Of a stretch of DNA of 64,000 nucleotides, positions 18,015 through 26,048 are shown in pieces (within the stretch, counting starts at the first letter, position 1; every line of letters begins with the position of its first letter). The notes under the pieces are model-generated. The model had not been told where the DNA came from. It ran no database searches and worked only from the letters and a program-made list of their open reading frames with translations. The position numbers and the translations under genes are program-made. The stretch spans positions 654,945-718,944 of the forward strand of contig NZ_KB893625.1 of assembly GCF_000374125.1 (NCBI RefSeq), read 5' to 3'. The stretch comes from Niabella aurantiaca DSM 17617 (GTDB lineage: Bacteria > Bacteroidota > Bacteroidia > Chitinophagales > Chitinophagaceae).

Positions 18015-19487
18015 ATGAACAGAAGAAAAGCCGGGTTTCTTTCCATCATACTTTTTACAATTGCTGCTGTTTTCCATCTGATACATGAAGAGTGGGTTCC
18101 CATTCCCGGGGCAGTGCTTTTTGGGCTGCGGTGGATCGTGATCGCCAGCCTTATTGTATTTGCAGGATACAAAAGATCGCTCACCACCTGGATCTTCGTG
18201 GCCATGGCGATCGGCGTGGAGATCGGGGTAGACTTTCCTGCTTTTTCCCAGAACCTGAAGTTTTTGAGTACGATCTTCCTGAGGCTGATCAAGACCATTG
18301 TGGCCCCCCTGTTATTTTCTACACTGGTAGTGGGTATTGCCAGCCACAGCAACCTGAAGCAGGTGGGGCGCATGGGATGGAAATCTATACTTTATTTTGA
18401 GATAGTGACCACTTTTGCGCTGATAATCGGGTTGGTATTTATAAATATTACAAAAGCAGGAACCGGCATCGAAGTGCCGGAGGCATTATTAAAAGACCTT
18501 CCGCGTTCCCAGGAAAAAGTGCTGCAGCAGAAGGTGATCACCATTATGGACAGCGCCGGGATCGAGATGCCGCCGCACCTGATCGACAAACTGCCCGATC
18601 CTTCCGAAAAGACCTGGCAGGATCATATCATTGATATTTTCCCGGAAAACATCATCAAGTCCGTTTATGAAGGCAGTGTATTGCCCATCGTGGTATTCAG
18701 CCTCATTTTTGGAATATCGCTGGCAATGCTTTCCGAGAAGCGGAAAAAGCCGCTGATCGATTTTACGGAGAGTCTCTCGGAGACTATGTTCAAGTTCACG
18801 AACCTGATCATGCACTTTGCACCCTTTGGGGTGGGCGCGGCCATATCCGTTACCGTGGGGCACCTGGGCATTGATATTTTAAAGAACCTGGGGCTTCTTT
18901 TGATAACGCTTTACCTGGCGCTGATCGCATTTCTCCTGCTTGTGCTGGTACCCATTGCCCTGTTCGTGGCCCGTATTCCGCTGCGCAGGTTTATTCAGGC
19001 CATCAAGGAGCCGGTGTCGATCGCCTTCGCTACTACCAGTTCGGATTCTGCTTTGCCTAAAGCGCTGGAAAACATGGAAAAATTCGGTGTACCTCGAAAA
19101 ATAGTTTCGTTCGTGATCCCCACCGGTTATACCTTTAACCTGGACGGGACCACGCTGTACCTGTCGCTGGCAGCTGTTTTTGTAGCCCAGGCCGCGGGCA
19201 TTCATTTGTCGTTTGGGGAGCAGCTGATGATCGGCTTATCGCTGATGCTGAGCAGCAAGGGGGTGGCTGCCGTTCCCAGGGCCTCCCTCGTGATCCTGAT
19301 CGCCACCGCGCATACCTTCAATTTGCCCTTGTGGCCCATTATGGCGATTTATGGCATCGATGAGCTGATGGACATGGCCCGTACTTCTGTTAACGTAATC
19401 GGAAATACACTGGCAAGTTGCGTAATTGCACGCTGGGAAGGAGAATTTGATGAACAAAAAGCCCGGAATTTTGTAGAGGATAATTAA
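18015..19487 (+). CDS. dicarboxylate/amino acid:cation symporter (DAACS family)
   Basis: A 490-residue inner-membrane symporter of the GltP/DctA family. The start is placed at ATG 18015 rather than TTG 17994 because the latter overlaps a promoter box. The conserved second half is clear: the Ser-rich hairpin FATTSSDSALPKALENM, the TM7 motif GYTFNLDGTTLYLS, the hairpin-2 segment SSKGVAAVPRASLVIL, and the TM8 end DELMDMARTSVNVIGNTLAS. This last element contains the Asp and Asn residues that contact cation and substrate in homologues. It imports C4-dicarboxylates or acidic/neutral amino acids with Na+ or H+. DedA follows 9 nt downstream and is probably co-transcribed. Confidence 0.92.
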   Translation: MNRRKAGFLSIILFTIAAVFHLIHEEWVPIPGAVLFGLRWIVIASLIVFAGYKRSLTTWIFVAMAIGVEIGVDFPAFSQNLKFLSTIFLRLIKTIVAPLLFSTLVVGIASHSNLKQVGRMGWKSILYFEIVTTFALIIGLVFINITKAGTGIEVPEALLKDLPRSQEKVLQQKVITIMDSAGIEMPPHLIDKLPDPSEKTWQDHIIDIFPENIIKSVYEGSVLPIVVFSLIFGISLAMLSEKRKKPLIDFTESLSETMFKFTNLIMHFAPFGVGAAISVTVGHLGIDILKNLGLLLITLYLALIAFLLLVLVPIALFVARIPLRRFIQAIKEPVSIAFATTSSDSALPKALENMEKFGVPRKIVSFVIPTGYTFNLDGTTLYLSLAAVFVAQAAGIHLSFGEQLMIGLSLMLSSKGVAAVPRASLVILIATAHTFNLPLWPIMAIYGIDELMDMARTSVNVIGNTLASCVIARWEGEFDEQKARNFVEDN

Positions 19488-19496
19488 AACCAAATA

Positions 19497-20279
19497 ATGA
19501 TCGAACTTTTAAACAGCTTTAGCTGGACGGATTTGTTGCAACCGCAGTGGTATATTGAGAATGGTGGCCTATGGCTTTTACTTTTTGTTGTTTTTGCCGA
19601 AACCGGCCTGTTTGCCGGGTTTTTTCTCCCGGGCGATACGCTCTTATTTATTGCCGGAATTTATGCCCATAAGATTGGGGAAGGCGCAACCGCGGAACCC
19701 GGGCTGACCTACCAGTTTTTAAAACTTTTTAATTTAGGACATATTCAGAATGAATGGCTGGATCTTGTGGTGCTTTGGGCACTGATCGCTTTTTGCGGGA
19801 TCCTGGGCAATATGGTCGGATACTGGACCGGTCGCAAAGTAGGCCCGGCAATGTACCACTGGAAAGAGAATTTCTTTTTTAAACGCCGCTACCTGGAACA
19901 GGCGCATGATTTTTATGAAAAGCACGGCGGAGGTGCCATCATTGTTGCACGGTTCCTGCCTTTTATCCGGACCTTTGCTCCCATCATTGCCGGCATTGTG
20001 GGAATGAACCGGGCCAAGTTCACCTTTTATAATATTGTGGGTTGTGTAGCCTGGGTATTTTCGATGCTGTTTGCCGGGCATTTTCTTCAGAAGTGGTTAA
20101 TGACCGCTTTCCAGTTCGACCTGAAACAACACCTCGAATACATTGTTTTGGGTATCGTGGTGGTAACGACCGCCCCTGTGATCATCAAGCTGATGAGCGG
20201 AAAGAAAAAGGCCAAAGAGAAGGAAGCTGCTGAAGCCGCGAAAAAAGCGCTGGATGCCGCAGCCGAAAATGTTGAATAA
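19497..20279 (+). CDS. DedA-family membrane protein
   Basis: A 260-residue polytopic protein of the DedA/SNARE-associated family. The motif FAETGLFAGFFLPGDTLLFIAG and the second conserved piece GGGAIIVARFLPFIRTFAPIIAGIVGMNRAKFTFYN (quoted in parts: GGAIIVARFLPFIRTFAP, IAGIVGMNRAKF) carry the family Glu, Asp and two Arg residues. Members act as undecaprenyl-phosphate or phospholipid flippases and affect envelope homeostasis. The C-terminus is a charged Lys/Glu/Ala-rich cytoplasmic tail. The gene ends just before a strong terminator. Confidence 0.92.
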   Translation: MIELLNSFSWTDLLQPQWYIENGGLWLLLFVVFAETGLFAGFFLPGDTLLFIAGIYAHKIGEGATAEPGLTYQFLKLFNLGHIQNEWLDLVVLWALIAFCGILGNMVGYWTGRKVGPAMYHWKENFFFKRRYLEQAHDFYEKHGGGAIIVARFLPFIRTFAPIIAGIVGMNRAKFTFYNIVGCVAWVFSMLFAGHFLQKWLMTAFQFDLKQHLEYIVLGIVVVTTAPVIIKLMSGKKKAKEKEAAEAAKKALDAAAENVE

Positions 20280-20306
20280 TTTCATCTTATAGCATATTAG
20301 ATAGAA

Positions 20307-20337
20307 GAACAGCCCGTGCAAACGGGCCGTTCTTTTT
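20307..20337 (+). terminator. intrinsic terminator after DedA gene
   Basis: An eleven-position stem with one internal A/C mismatch (GAACaGCCCGT with ACGGGCcGTTC, loop GCAA) followed by five T. It begins 28 nt after the stop codon and closes the symporter-DedA unit. Confidence 0.85.
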
Positions 20338-20479
20338 AAGGGAGGTTGTTGCCGGTTGTTTACACAACCAGGATTTCATAAAGTCTCCCCAGGTCCTCCC
20401 AGCCGCTTCGTTCCATAATGATGAACGGTTTTGCCTATTAGCTGAATTATTTATCTTGCAGCACCGCAAATACTATTGA

Positions 20480-22876
20480 ATGAAATATATTGTTACAGCT
20501 TTTGCGATGCTGACAGCATCTGCAACATTGCTTGCCCAAAAGAGTATTTATCATAAAGACTGGATCGATTTTAATAAGAACGGTAAAAAAGATATCTATG
20601 AAGATCCGGGTGCTCCGCTGGAGTTAAGGGTCAAGGATCTGCTGGCGCAAATGACGGTGGAGGAGAAGACCTGTCAGACGGCAACGCTGTATGGTTATGG
20701 AAGAGTGCTGAAAGACGAGCAACCTACCCCGGCCTGGAAGAATGAGATCTGGAAAGACGGCATTGCCAATATTGATGAAATGCTGAACGGACTAGCCCAT
20801 AACAAAAAGGCGCAAACGAAATATTCCTATCCCTTTAGCCGGCATGCGGAAGCCATCAACAATGTACAGCGGTGGTTTATTGAAGAAACCCGGCTCGGCA
20901 TTCCGGTCGATTTTACCAATGAAGGCATACACGGGCTGAACCACGATCATGCCACCGCCTTTCCTGCGCCGATAAGCATTGGAGCTACCTGGAACAAGGG
21001 CCTCGTACGGCAAATGGGGCAGATCGTAGGCAGGGAGGCAAAAGCGCTGGGTTATACCAATGTATATGCACCTATACTGGATGTTGCCCGGGACCCGCGT
21101 TGGGGAAGAGTAGTGGAAACCTATGGGGAGTCTCCCTTCCTTATTGCACAGCTGGGAACGGAAATGGCTGCGGGCATCCAGGAAAACGGGGTGGCCTCTA
21201 CCTTAAAACATTTTGCCGTGTACAGTATTCCCAAGGGAGGACGCGATGGCAATGCCCGTACCGACCCGCATGTGGCGCCCAGGGAAATGCACCAGTTATT
21301 CCTGTATCCGTTTAAAAAAGTAATCGCCCATGCACATCCGATGGGCATCATGAGCAGCTACAACGACTGGGACGGGGAACCGATAACCGCCAGTCATTAT
21401 TTTTTAACGGAGCTGCTGCGGCAGCAATACGGGTTTAACGGGTATGTAGTGTCGGACAGCCGGGCCGTGGAATTTGTATCGGAAAAGCACCATGTGGCAA
21501 AGGACTACAAGGAAGCGGTAAAAATGGTGATGGAAGCGGGACTGAATGTACGTACGGAATTTGATTCGCCGGCAACCTTCATACGGCCGTTGCGCGAGCT
21601 GGTAAAGGAAGGGTCCGTGTCTGTGGAAACCCTGGATCAGCGCGTGGGGGAAGTGCTGCGGGTGAAATTCAGACTGGGGCTGTTTGATCATCCCTATGTG
21701 AAGGATCCGAAGCTGGCCAACCGTACGGTGGCTACAGAACGATCAGAGGCGGTGGCTTTGCAGATGAACCGCGAGTCGCTGGTATTGCTGAAAAACGGAC
21801 AGCAGCTTTTGCCGCTTTCAACGGGGGAGTATAAAAAGATCCTGGTAACCGGTCCTCTGGCTGATGAAAAAGATCATGCCATCAGCCGTTACGGGCCCTC
21901 CAATAAAGAAGTGATCTCGGTGTTGGAAGGTATCCGGAACTATGTTGGCAGTCAGGCGGCGGTACAATACGTAAAAGGATGCGAAGTAGCAGATGCGACC
22001 TGGCCGGAGAGCGAGATCATTGAAACCCCGTTAACAAACGAAGAAACAGTGGAGATCAGCAGAGCCGTGGAAGCTGCAAAGAAAAGTGATGTGGTGATCG
22101 CCGTGGTTGGGGAAGACAACAAACGCGTGGGTGAGAGCTTGTCCCGCACCGGTCTGAACCTGCCTGGCAGGCAATTGAAATTATTACAGGAGCTGAAGAA
22201 GACGGGCAAACCCGTTGTGATGGTAATGATCAACGGGCAGCCGCTCACCATCAACTGGGAAAACCGTTACCTGGATGCCATTTTAGAAGCCTGGTTTCCC
22301 GGGCCGCAGGGAGGAACGGCAGTGGCAGAAGCGCTTTTCGGGGCCTATAATCCGGGTGGAAAGCTGACCATGACCTTTCCCAAAACGACCGGGCAGATCG
22401 AACTAAACTTCCCCTTCAAACCGGCATCCCATGCGGGACAACCCGGGGATGGCCCCAATGGCTACGGCAGAACGGCGGTAGTGGGCCCTCTGTATCCCTT
22501 TGGCTTTGGATTGAGCTATACCCGCTTTGAATATTCTAACCTTCAGGTATCACCTGAAAAGGGCAAAACGCAATCGGATATCCGGGTTGCGGTAGATATA
22601 AAAAATACCGGAGCGGTTAAAGGCGATGAAGTCGTGCAGTTGTATGTAAAAGACCGGGTGAGCAGCGTTACGGCTTATGAGTCTGTGTTGAGAGGATTTG
22701 AGCGGGTATCGCTGACTCCGGGAGCAACGAAGACCGTTCATTTTAAACTGACCCCGGATGATCTGTCCCTGCTGGATAAGCATATGGATTTTGTGGTAGA
22801 ACCCGGGGAGTTTGATATCATGGTGGGCAGCTCTTTGAAAGACATCCGGCTTAAAAAACGTATTGAACTGGAATAA
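20480..22876 (+). CDS. GH3 beta-glucosidase/beta-xylosidase
   Basis: A 798-residue exported glycoside hydrolase family 3 enzyme. It has a signal peptide (MKYIVTAFAMLTASATLLAQ), the TIM barrel with IPVDFTNEGIHGL, LDVARDPRWGRVVETYGESP and KHFAVYSIPKGGRDGNAR, and the nucleophile region GYVVSDSRAVEFV, whose Asp follows VVS. The alpha/beta sandwich carries the acid/base region GEDNKRVGESLSRTGLNLPG. A fibronectin III-like C-terminal domain ends the protein. It would act in the periplasm on oligosaccharides. Unlike typical PUL enzymes it stands alone, with a terminator before it and no susCD nearby. Confidence 0.92.
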   Translation: MKYIVTAFAMLTASATLLAQKSIYHKDWIDFNKNGKKDIYEDPGAPLELRVKDLLAQMTVEEKTCQTATLYGYGRVLKDEQPTPAWKNEIWKDGIANIDEMLNGLAHNKKAQTKYSYPFSRHAEAINNVQRWFIEETRLGIPVDFTNEGIHGLNHDHATAFPAPISIGATWNKGLVRQMGQIVGREAKALGYTNVYAPILDVARDPRWGRVVETYGESPFLIAQLGTEMAAGIQENGVASTLKHFAVYSIPKGGRDGNARTDPHVAPREMHQLFLYPFKKVIAHAHPMGIMSSYNDWDGEPITASHYFLTELLRQQYGFNGYVVSDSRAVEFVSEKHHVAKDYKEAVKMVMEAGLNVRTEFDSPATFIRPLRELVKEGSVSVETLDQRVGEVLRVKFRLGLFDHPYVKDPKLANRTVATERSEAVALQMNRESLVLLKNGQQLLPLSTGEYKKILVTGPLADEKDHAISRYGPSNKEVISVLEGIRNYVGSQAAVQYVKGCEVADATWPESEIIETPLTNEETVEISRAVEAAKKSDVVIAVVGEDNKRVGESLSRTGLNLPGRQLKLLQELKKTGKPVVMVMINGQPLTINWENRYLDAILEAWFPGPQGGTAVAEALFGAYNPGGKLTMTFPKTTGQIELNFPFKPASHAGQPGDGPNGYGRTAVVGPLYPFGFGLSYTRFEYSNLQVSPEKGKTQSDIRVAVDIKNTGAVKGDEVVQLYVKDRVSSVTAYESVLRGFERVSLTPGATKTVHFKLTPDDLSLLDKHMDFVVEPGEFDIMVGSSLKDIRLKKRIELE

Positions 22877-23084
22877 AGCCTGCAGCGTTTCAGGTTTAAC
22901 GTTTCACGGCAGATCCGTTTTTATACATGGTGTGATGTTTCAAATCTCAAATGCACTGAAAAAAGCTGGTGTTCCGATGTTCCGGCCCCGGCTCTCCTGC
23001 TATGCATATTAATTTCGATAGAAATTTTTATTCAATACCTGTCCGTCCGGCAGGCGGGTTCTACATTCCCGGAAGGGTCACTTA

Positions 23085-23118
23085 TTTCCACATTCTCACA
23101 TTTCCATATTTTCAAATT
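23085..23118. repeat. degenerate 7-nt periodic array
   Basis: Units such as TTTCCAC, ATTCTCA, CATTTCC and ATATTTT step by seven bases immediately past the end of the pseudouridine synthase gene. One of several such arrays in the window. Confidence 0.5.
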
Positions 23119-23119
23119 A

Positions 23120-24178
23120 CTAAGGCCGATGGGTATACCGTCGCCACTTTTCAATCATGGCTTCCATGTCCGGTGGCAGCGCACTGTCAAATAAAATTTC
23201 CTCATTGGTATCGGGATGCACAAAGCCCAGTGTTTTAGCGTGCAACGCCTGGCGGGGGCAAAGTTCAAAGCAGTTGTCTACAAATTGCTTGTACTTGGCA
23301 TATACGGTCCCTTTTACGATCTTGTCGCCGCCATAGAAGTCATCATTGAAAAGGGGATGCCCGATGTGCTTCATATGCACCCGGATCTGATGGGTGCGGC
23401 CGGTTTCCAGGATGCACTGCACGAGGGTTACATAGCCAAAGCGCTCCAGTACTTTATAGTGGGTAACGGCCTCTTTTCCATGGTCGCCTTCGGGGTAAGC
23501 TTCAAATAGCTTACGGAAGCGCAGGTTTCTTCCCACATGGGCAACAATGGTGCCTTCGTCGGCTTCCAGGTCTCCCCATACCAGCGCAATGTATTTCCGG
23601 CTTACGGCGTGGTCAAAAAATTGTTTGGCAAGGGAGCGCATGGCCTTCTCGGTTTTGGCAAGCACCAGGAGTCCACTGGTATTCTTGTCGATCCGGTGTA
23701 CCATACCAAAGCGGGGAAGCGTTTCTTCGGTTATGGCGGCATTCTCCTGCTGTAAATGATGGGCTACCGCGTTGATCAGGGTACCGTCCGGATTGCCGGA
23801 CCCCGGGTGCACCACCATTCCCGGCTCTTTATTCACGATCAGAACAGCGGCATCTTCATAAGCAATGTTTAGCGGAATATTTTCGGGGAGGATCTCATTC
23901 CCGTCCGGCGCCATATCGGTGTACACAACGATTTCCTGGATGCCTTTTAATTTGTAGTTGGGTTTTATCTCCCTGCCATCCACCAGCACCATATGATTGC
24001 GGATCGCCTGCTGGATCTTGTTCCGGGTAGCGCCTTCAATACGGTTCATCAGGTATTTATCAATGCGATAGGGTTCCTGTCCTTTATCGGTCTTATAAAC
24101 AAACTTTTCGTATAGCTCATCATTGCCATCGGTACCTGCCGAAAAATCGTCTGGTACTTCGCTTTCATTCATTGCCAT
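23120..24178 (-). CDS. RluA/RluD-family pseudouridine synthase
   Basis: A 352-residue RNA pseudouridine synthase. An S4-like N-terminal RNA-binding part (residues about 30-90, RIDKYLMNRIEGATRNKIQQ region) precedes the catalytic domain. The catalytic motif HRIDKNTSGLLVLAKT holds the essential Asp, and GRTHQIRVHMKHIGHPLFND is the second family signature. RluD-type enzymes modify 23S rRNA helix 69, but RluA-family members differ in targets, so rluD is not asserted. A TAAATTTG box lies only five bases before the first ATG. Confidence 0.93.
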   Translation of the reverse strand: MAMNESEVPDDFSAGTDGNDELYEKFVYKTDKGQEPYRIDKYLMNRIEGATRNKIQQAIRNHMVLVDGREIKPNYKLKGIQEIVVYTDMAPDGNEILPENIPLNIAYEDAAVLIVNKEPGMVVHPGSGNPDGTLINAVAHHLQQENAAITEETLPRFGMVHRIDKNTSGLLVLAKTEKAMRSLAKQFFDHAVSRKYIALVWGDLEADEGTIVAHVGRNLRFRKLFEAYPEGDHGKEAVTHYKVLERFGYVTLVQCILETGRTHQIRVHMKHIGHPLFNDDFYGGDKIVKGTVYAKYKQFVDNCFELCPRQALHAKTLGFVHPDTNEEILFDSALPPDMEAMIEKWRRYTHRP

Positions 24179-24183
24179 TGCTT

Positions 24184-24191
24184 CAAATTTA
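24184..24191 (-). promoter_or_regulatory. TAnnTTTG box 5 nt before the pseudouridine synthase ATG
   Basis: The minus strand reads TAAATTTG, then five bases, then ATG at 24178. With transcription normally starting a few bases past the box, the mRNA would have almost no leader. Confidence 0.5.
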
Positions 24192-24297
24192 GTAGACCCT
24201 GCCGGTCTGGTTTTTCTTCCACCTCGGGGAAATCATGCCTGAAAGACCGGTAAAGCCCCTTTCCCGCTGCAAATGTAAGACATCCGCCTTTCTTTGG

Positions 24298-24305
24298 TAA
24301 TTTTG
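24298..24305 (+). promoter_or_regulatory. TAnnTTTG -7 box for lipB
   Basis: TAATTTTG matches the consensus exactly and lies 10 nt before the lipB ATG. No TTG at the expected -33 distance. Confidence 0.5.
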
Positions 24306-24315
24306 CATATCGATT

Positions 24316-25044
24316 ATGAATTATCAGGAAGTATTGTTTAAGGACATCGGAACCGTTCGGTATAAAGAAGCGTGGGATTACCAGGAACGGTTATTGCAGG
24401 AAAATGTGGCTGTTAAAACCGCGTTGCGTGAGGCTCAGGATAAGGGAGAAACGTCAGGTGCCGAATATCAAACGTCAAACCATTTGCTTTTTGTGGAGCA
24501 TCCGCATGTGTACACGCTGGGAAAAAGCGGGCATATGGATAATGTGCTGCTGAGCGAAGAGCACCTGGTAAAGCGGGGGATCGATTTTTTCCGGATCAAC
24601 AGAGGGGGCGATATTACGTATCATGGGCCGGGGCAAATAGTGGGATATCCTATTTTTGACCTGGAAAGATTTTATACGGACATTGGCCGCTACCTGCGGA
24701 ATATAGAAGAGGTGGTGATCCGGACCCTTTCCGGTTATGGTTTAAAAGGAGAGCGGTCGCCCGGCGAAACGGGGGTATGGCTCGATCCTTTCGTACGGGG
24801 CCGTGAGCGGAAGATCTGCGCCATTGGCGTGCGGACCAGCCGGTGGATCACCATGCACGGTTTTGCGCTGAATGTAAATACAGACCTGGATTATTTTGGG
24901 TTCATCATACCCTGCGGTATCCAGAACAAGCAGGTCACATCCCTGCAGAAAGAGTTGGGCCGGGAAGTGGATATGGAAGGAGTAAAACAGCAGTTAAAGA
25001 CGCATTTTGAAGACGTATTTGAGATCCGCCTCCGGTATCAGTAA
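24316..25044 (+). CDS. lipB: octanoyl-[acyl carrier protein]:protein N-octanoyltransferase LipB
   Basis: A 242-residue cytosolic enzyme that moves octanoate from ACP to lipoyl domains, the first step of lipoate synthesis. Signature segments are LLFVEHPHVYTLGKSG, FFRINRGGDITYHGPGQIVGYPI (RGGxxTxHGPGQ motif), KICAIGVR with the catalytic Lys, and HGFALNVNTDLDYFGFIIPCGI with the catalytic Cys. The length is normal, and a promoter box 10 nt upstream supports this start. It is divergent from the pseudouridine synthase gene. Confidence 0.96.
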   Translation: MNYQEVLFKDIGTVRYKEAWDYQERLLQENVAVKTALREAQDKGETSGAEYQTSNHLLFVEHPHVYTLGKSGHMDNVLLSEEHLVKRGIDFFRINRGGDITYHGPGQIVGYPIFDLERFYTDIGRYLRNIEEVVIRTLSGYGLKGERSPGETGVWLDPFVRGRERKICAIGVRTSRWITMHGFALNVNTDLDYFGFIIPCGIQNKQVTSLQKELGREVDMEGVKQQLKTHFEDVFEIRLRYQ

Positions 25045-25164
25045 GGAGCAGGCTGCAGGCCGGTCTTCCTGTAATGCCGAACTTGTTCCGGCAGCTACGC
25101 AGCGGAATCGCTTCAAAGCACCGAATAAGCACTTTCCGTACTGAAATTAAGATCTTAAATCAGC

Positions 25165-25893
25165 TCATGGATGTTCCTCTTTATGTGAATCGAAATACGC
25201 TTTTTTCTTCTTCAGTATGATTTCACTTTCAGGCAGGTCCCGGTAGTATTGGGCCCATGTCCACCCGGAGTCTACCGATACGTTTAAATGATCCATTAAG
25301 GGACCCATGCCGATCTCCCTCCGCCAGCTATCCACTTTGCCGGGATCGAGGAGCGGCGCCAGCACTGTTTTGTGCTTATCAATAAGAAATTGCTGGGTGC
25401 CATATCGCTGTTTCATGCCTTTATCCCCGGCGATCCTGTCCTCCAGGTAGCCCAGGTATTTTGGTTCCAGTTTTTTATCGGCCACTGCCTGCACCACCAT
25501 GCCCAGATATTTTTCCCGTGTTTTCAGATCTGCATGCTGAAGTACGGCCCAAACAGTGATTGAACCCTCAATACCAACCTGCTTTGGATGGGGCCAGCCT
25601 TTATGATCCAGGATGTAACGGATTGCGCGCTGGTTGATGGAATCTGCCTGGTGTATCTTTTTAAAGACGGCTTTTAGCTTTACAGAATCCAGATGATCTG
25701 CATTTATGATCGGCATAATTTCCTGGCGATAACGCTGATCTTCATAATCGATAGCTGCCAGTTGATCCATCATAGAAGGAGATGCATTGAAGATGGAGTG
25801 CATTTCTCCGGACCTTGTATGCGTGCAGGCAACTGCAAACCATAGGAGCGAAAGAGCCGCGAACAAATGAAAAAAGGATGCGCTTCTTTTCAT
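25165..25893 (-). CDS. DUF6624-like lipoprotein of unknown function
   Basis: A 242-residue protein if started at the second Met of the frame. That start gives a clean lipoprotein signal, MKRSASFFHLFAALSLLWFAVAC, with lipobox AVAC; 25929 is the longer alternative. The body is helical, with the pattern DYEDQRYRQEIMPI, DSINQRAIRYILDHKGWP and GSITVWAVLQHADLKTREKYL that I associate with DUF6624. Function is unknown. It lies downstream of the OmpA-like gene on the same strand but behind a terminator. Confidence 0.7.
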   Translation of the reverse strand: MKRSASFFHLFAALSLLWFAVACTHTRSGEMHSIFNASPSMMDQLAAIDYEDQRYRQEIMPIINADHLDSVKLKAVFKKIHQADSINQRAIRYILDHKGWPHPKQVGIEGSITVWAVLQHADLKTREKYLGMVVQAVADKKLEPKYLGYLEDRIAGDKGMKQRYGTQQFLIDKHKTVLAPLLDPGKVDSWRREIGMGPLMDHLNVSVDSGWTWAQYYRDLPESEIILKKKKAYFDSHKEEHP

Positions 25894-25950
25894 ATGGAAT
25901 TTAACAGGAAAGTTATGAAAGGATTTCATAAGAAGCTGTTATCAATCTCC

Positions 25951-25994
25951 GGGATCTGATGTCTGGCGTCCAGCGCCCGGCATCTGGCAACATC
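25951..25994. repeat. degenerate 7-nt periodic array
   Basis: GGGATCT, GATGTCT, GGCGTCC, AGCGCCC, GGCATCT, GGCAACA step by seven bases between a lipoprotein gene and a terminator. Confidence 0.5.
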
Positions 25995-25995
25995 A

Positions 25996-26024
25996 AAAAA
26001 AATCCCCGCCCAAATGGGCAGGGA
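25996..26024 (-). terminator. intrinsic terminator after OmpA-like gene
   Basis: A stem TCCCcGCCC/GGGCaGGGA with loop AAAT at 26003-26024, followed on the minus strand by T-rich sequence down to 25995. It lies 25 nt past the OmpA-like stop codon. Confidence 0.8.
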
Positions 26025-26048
26025 TGTATTTGTTATAGCAAAAAGTGA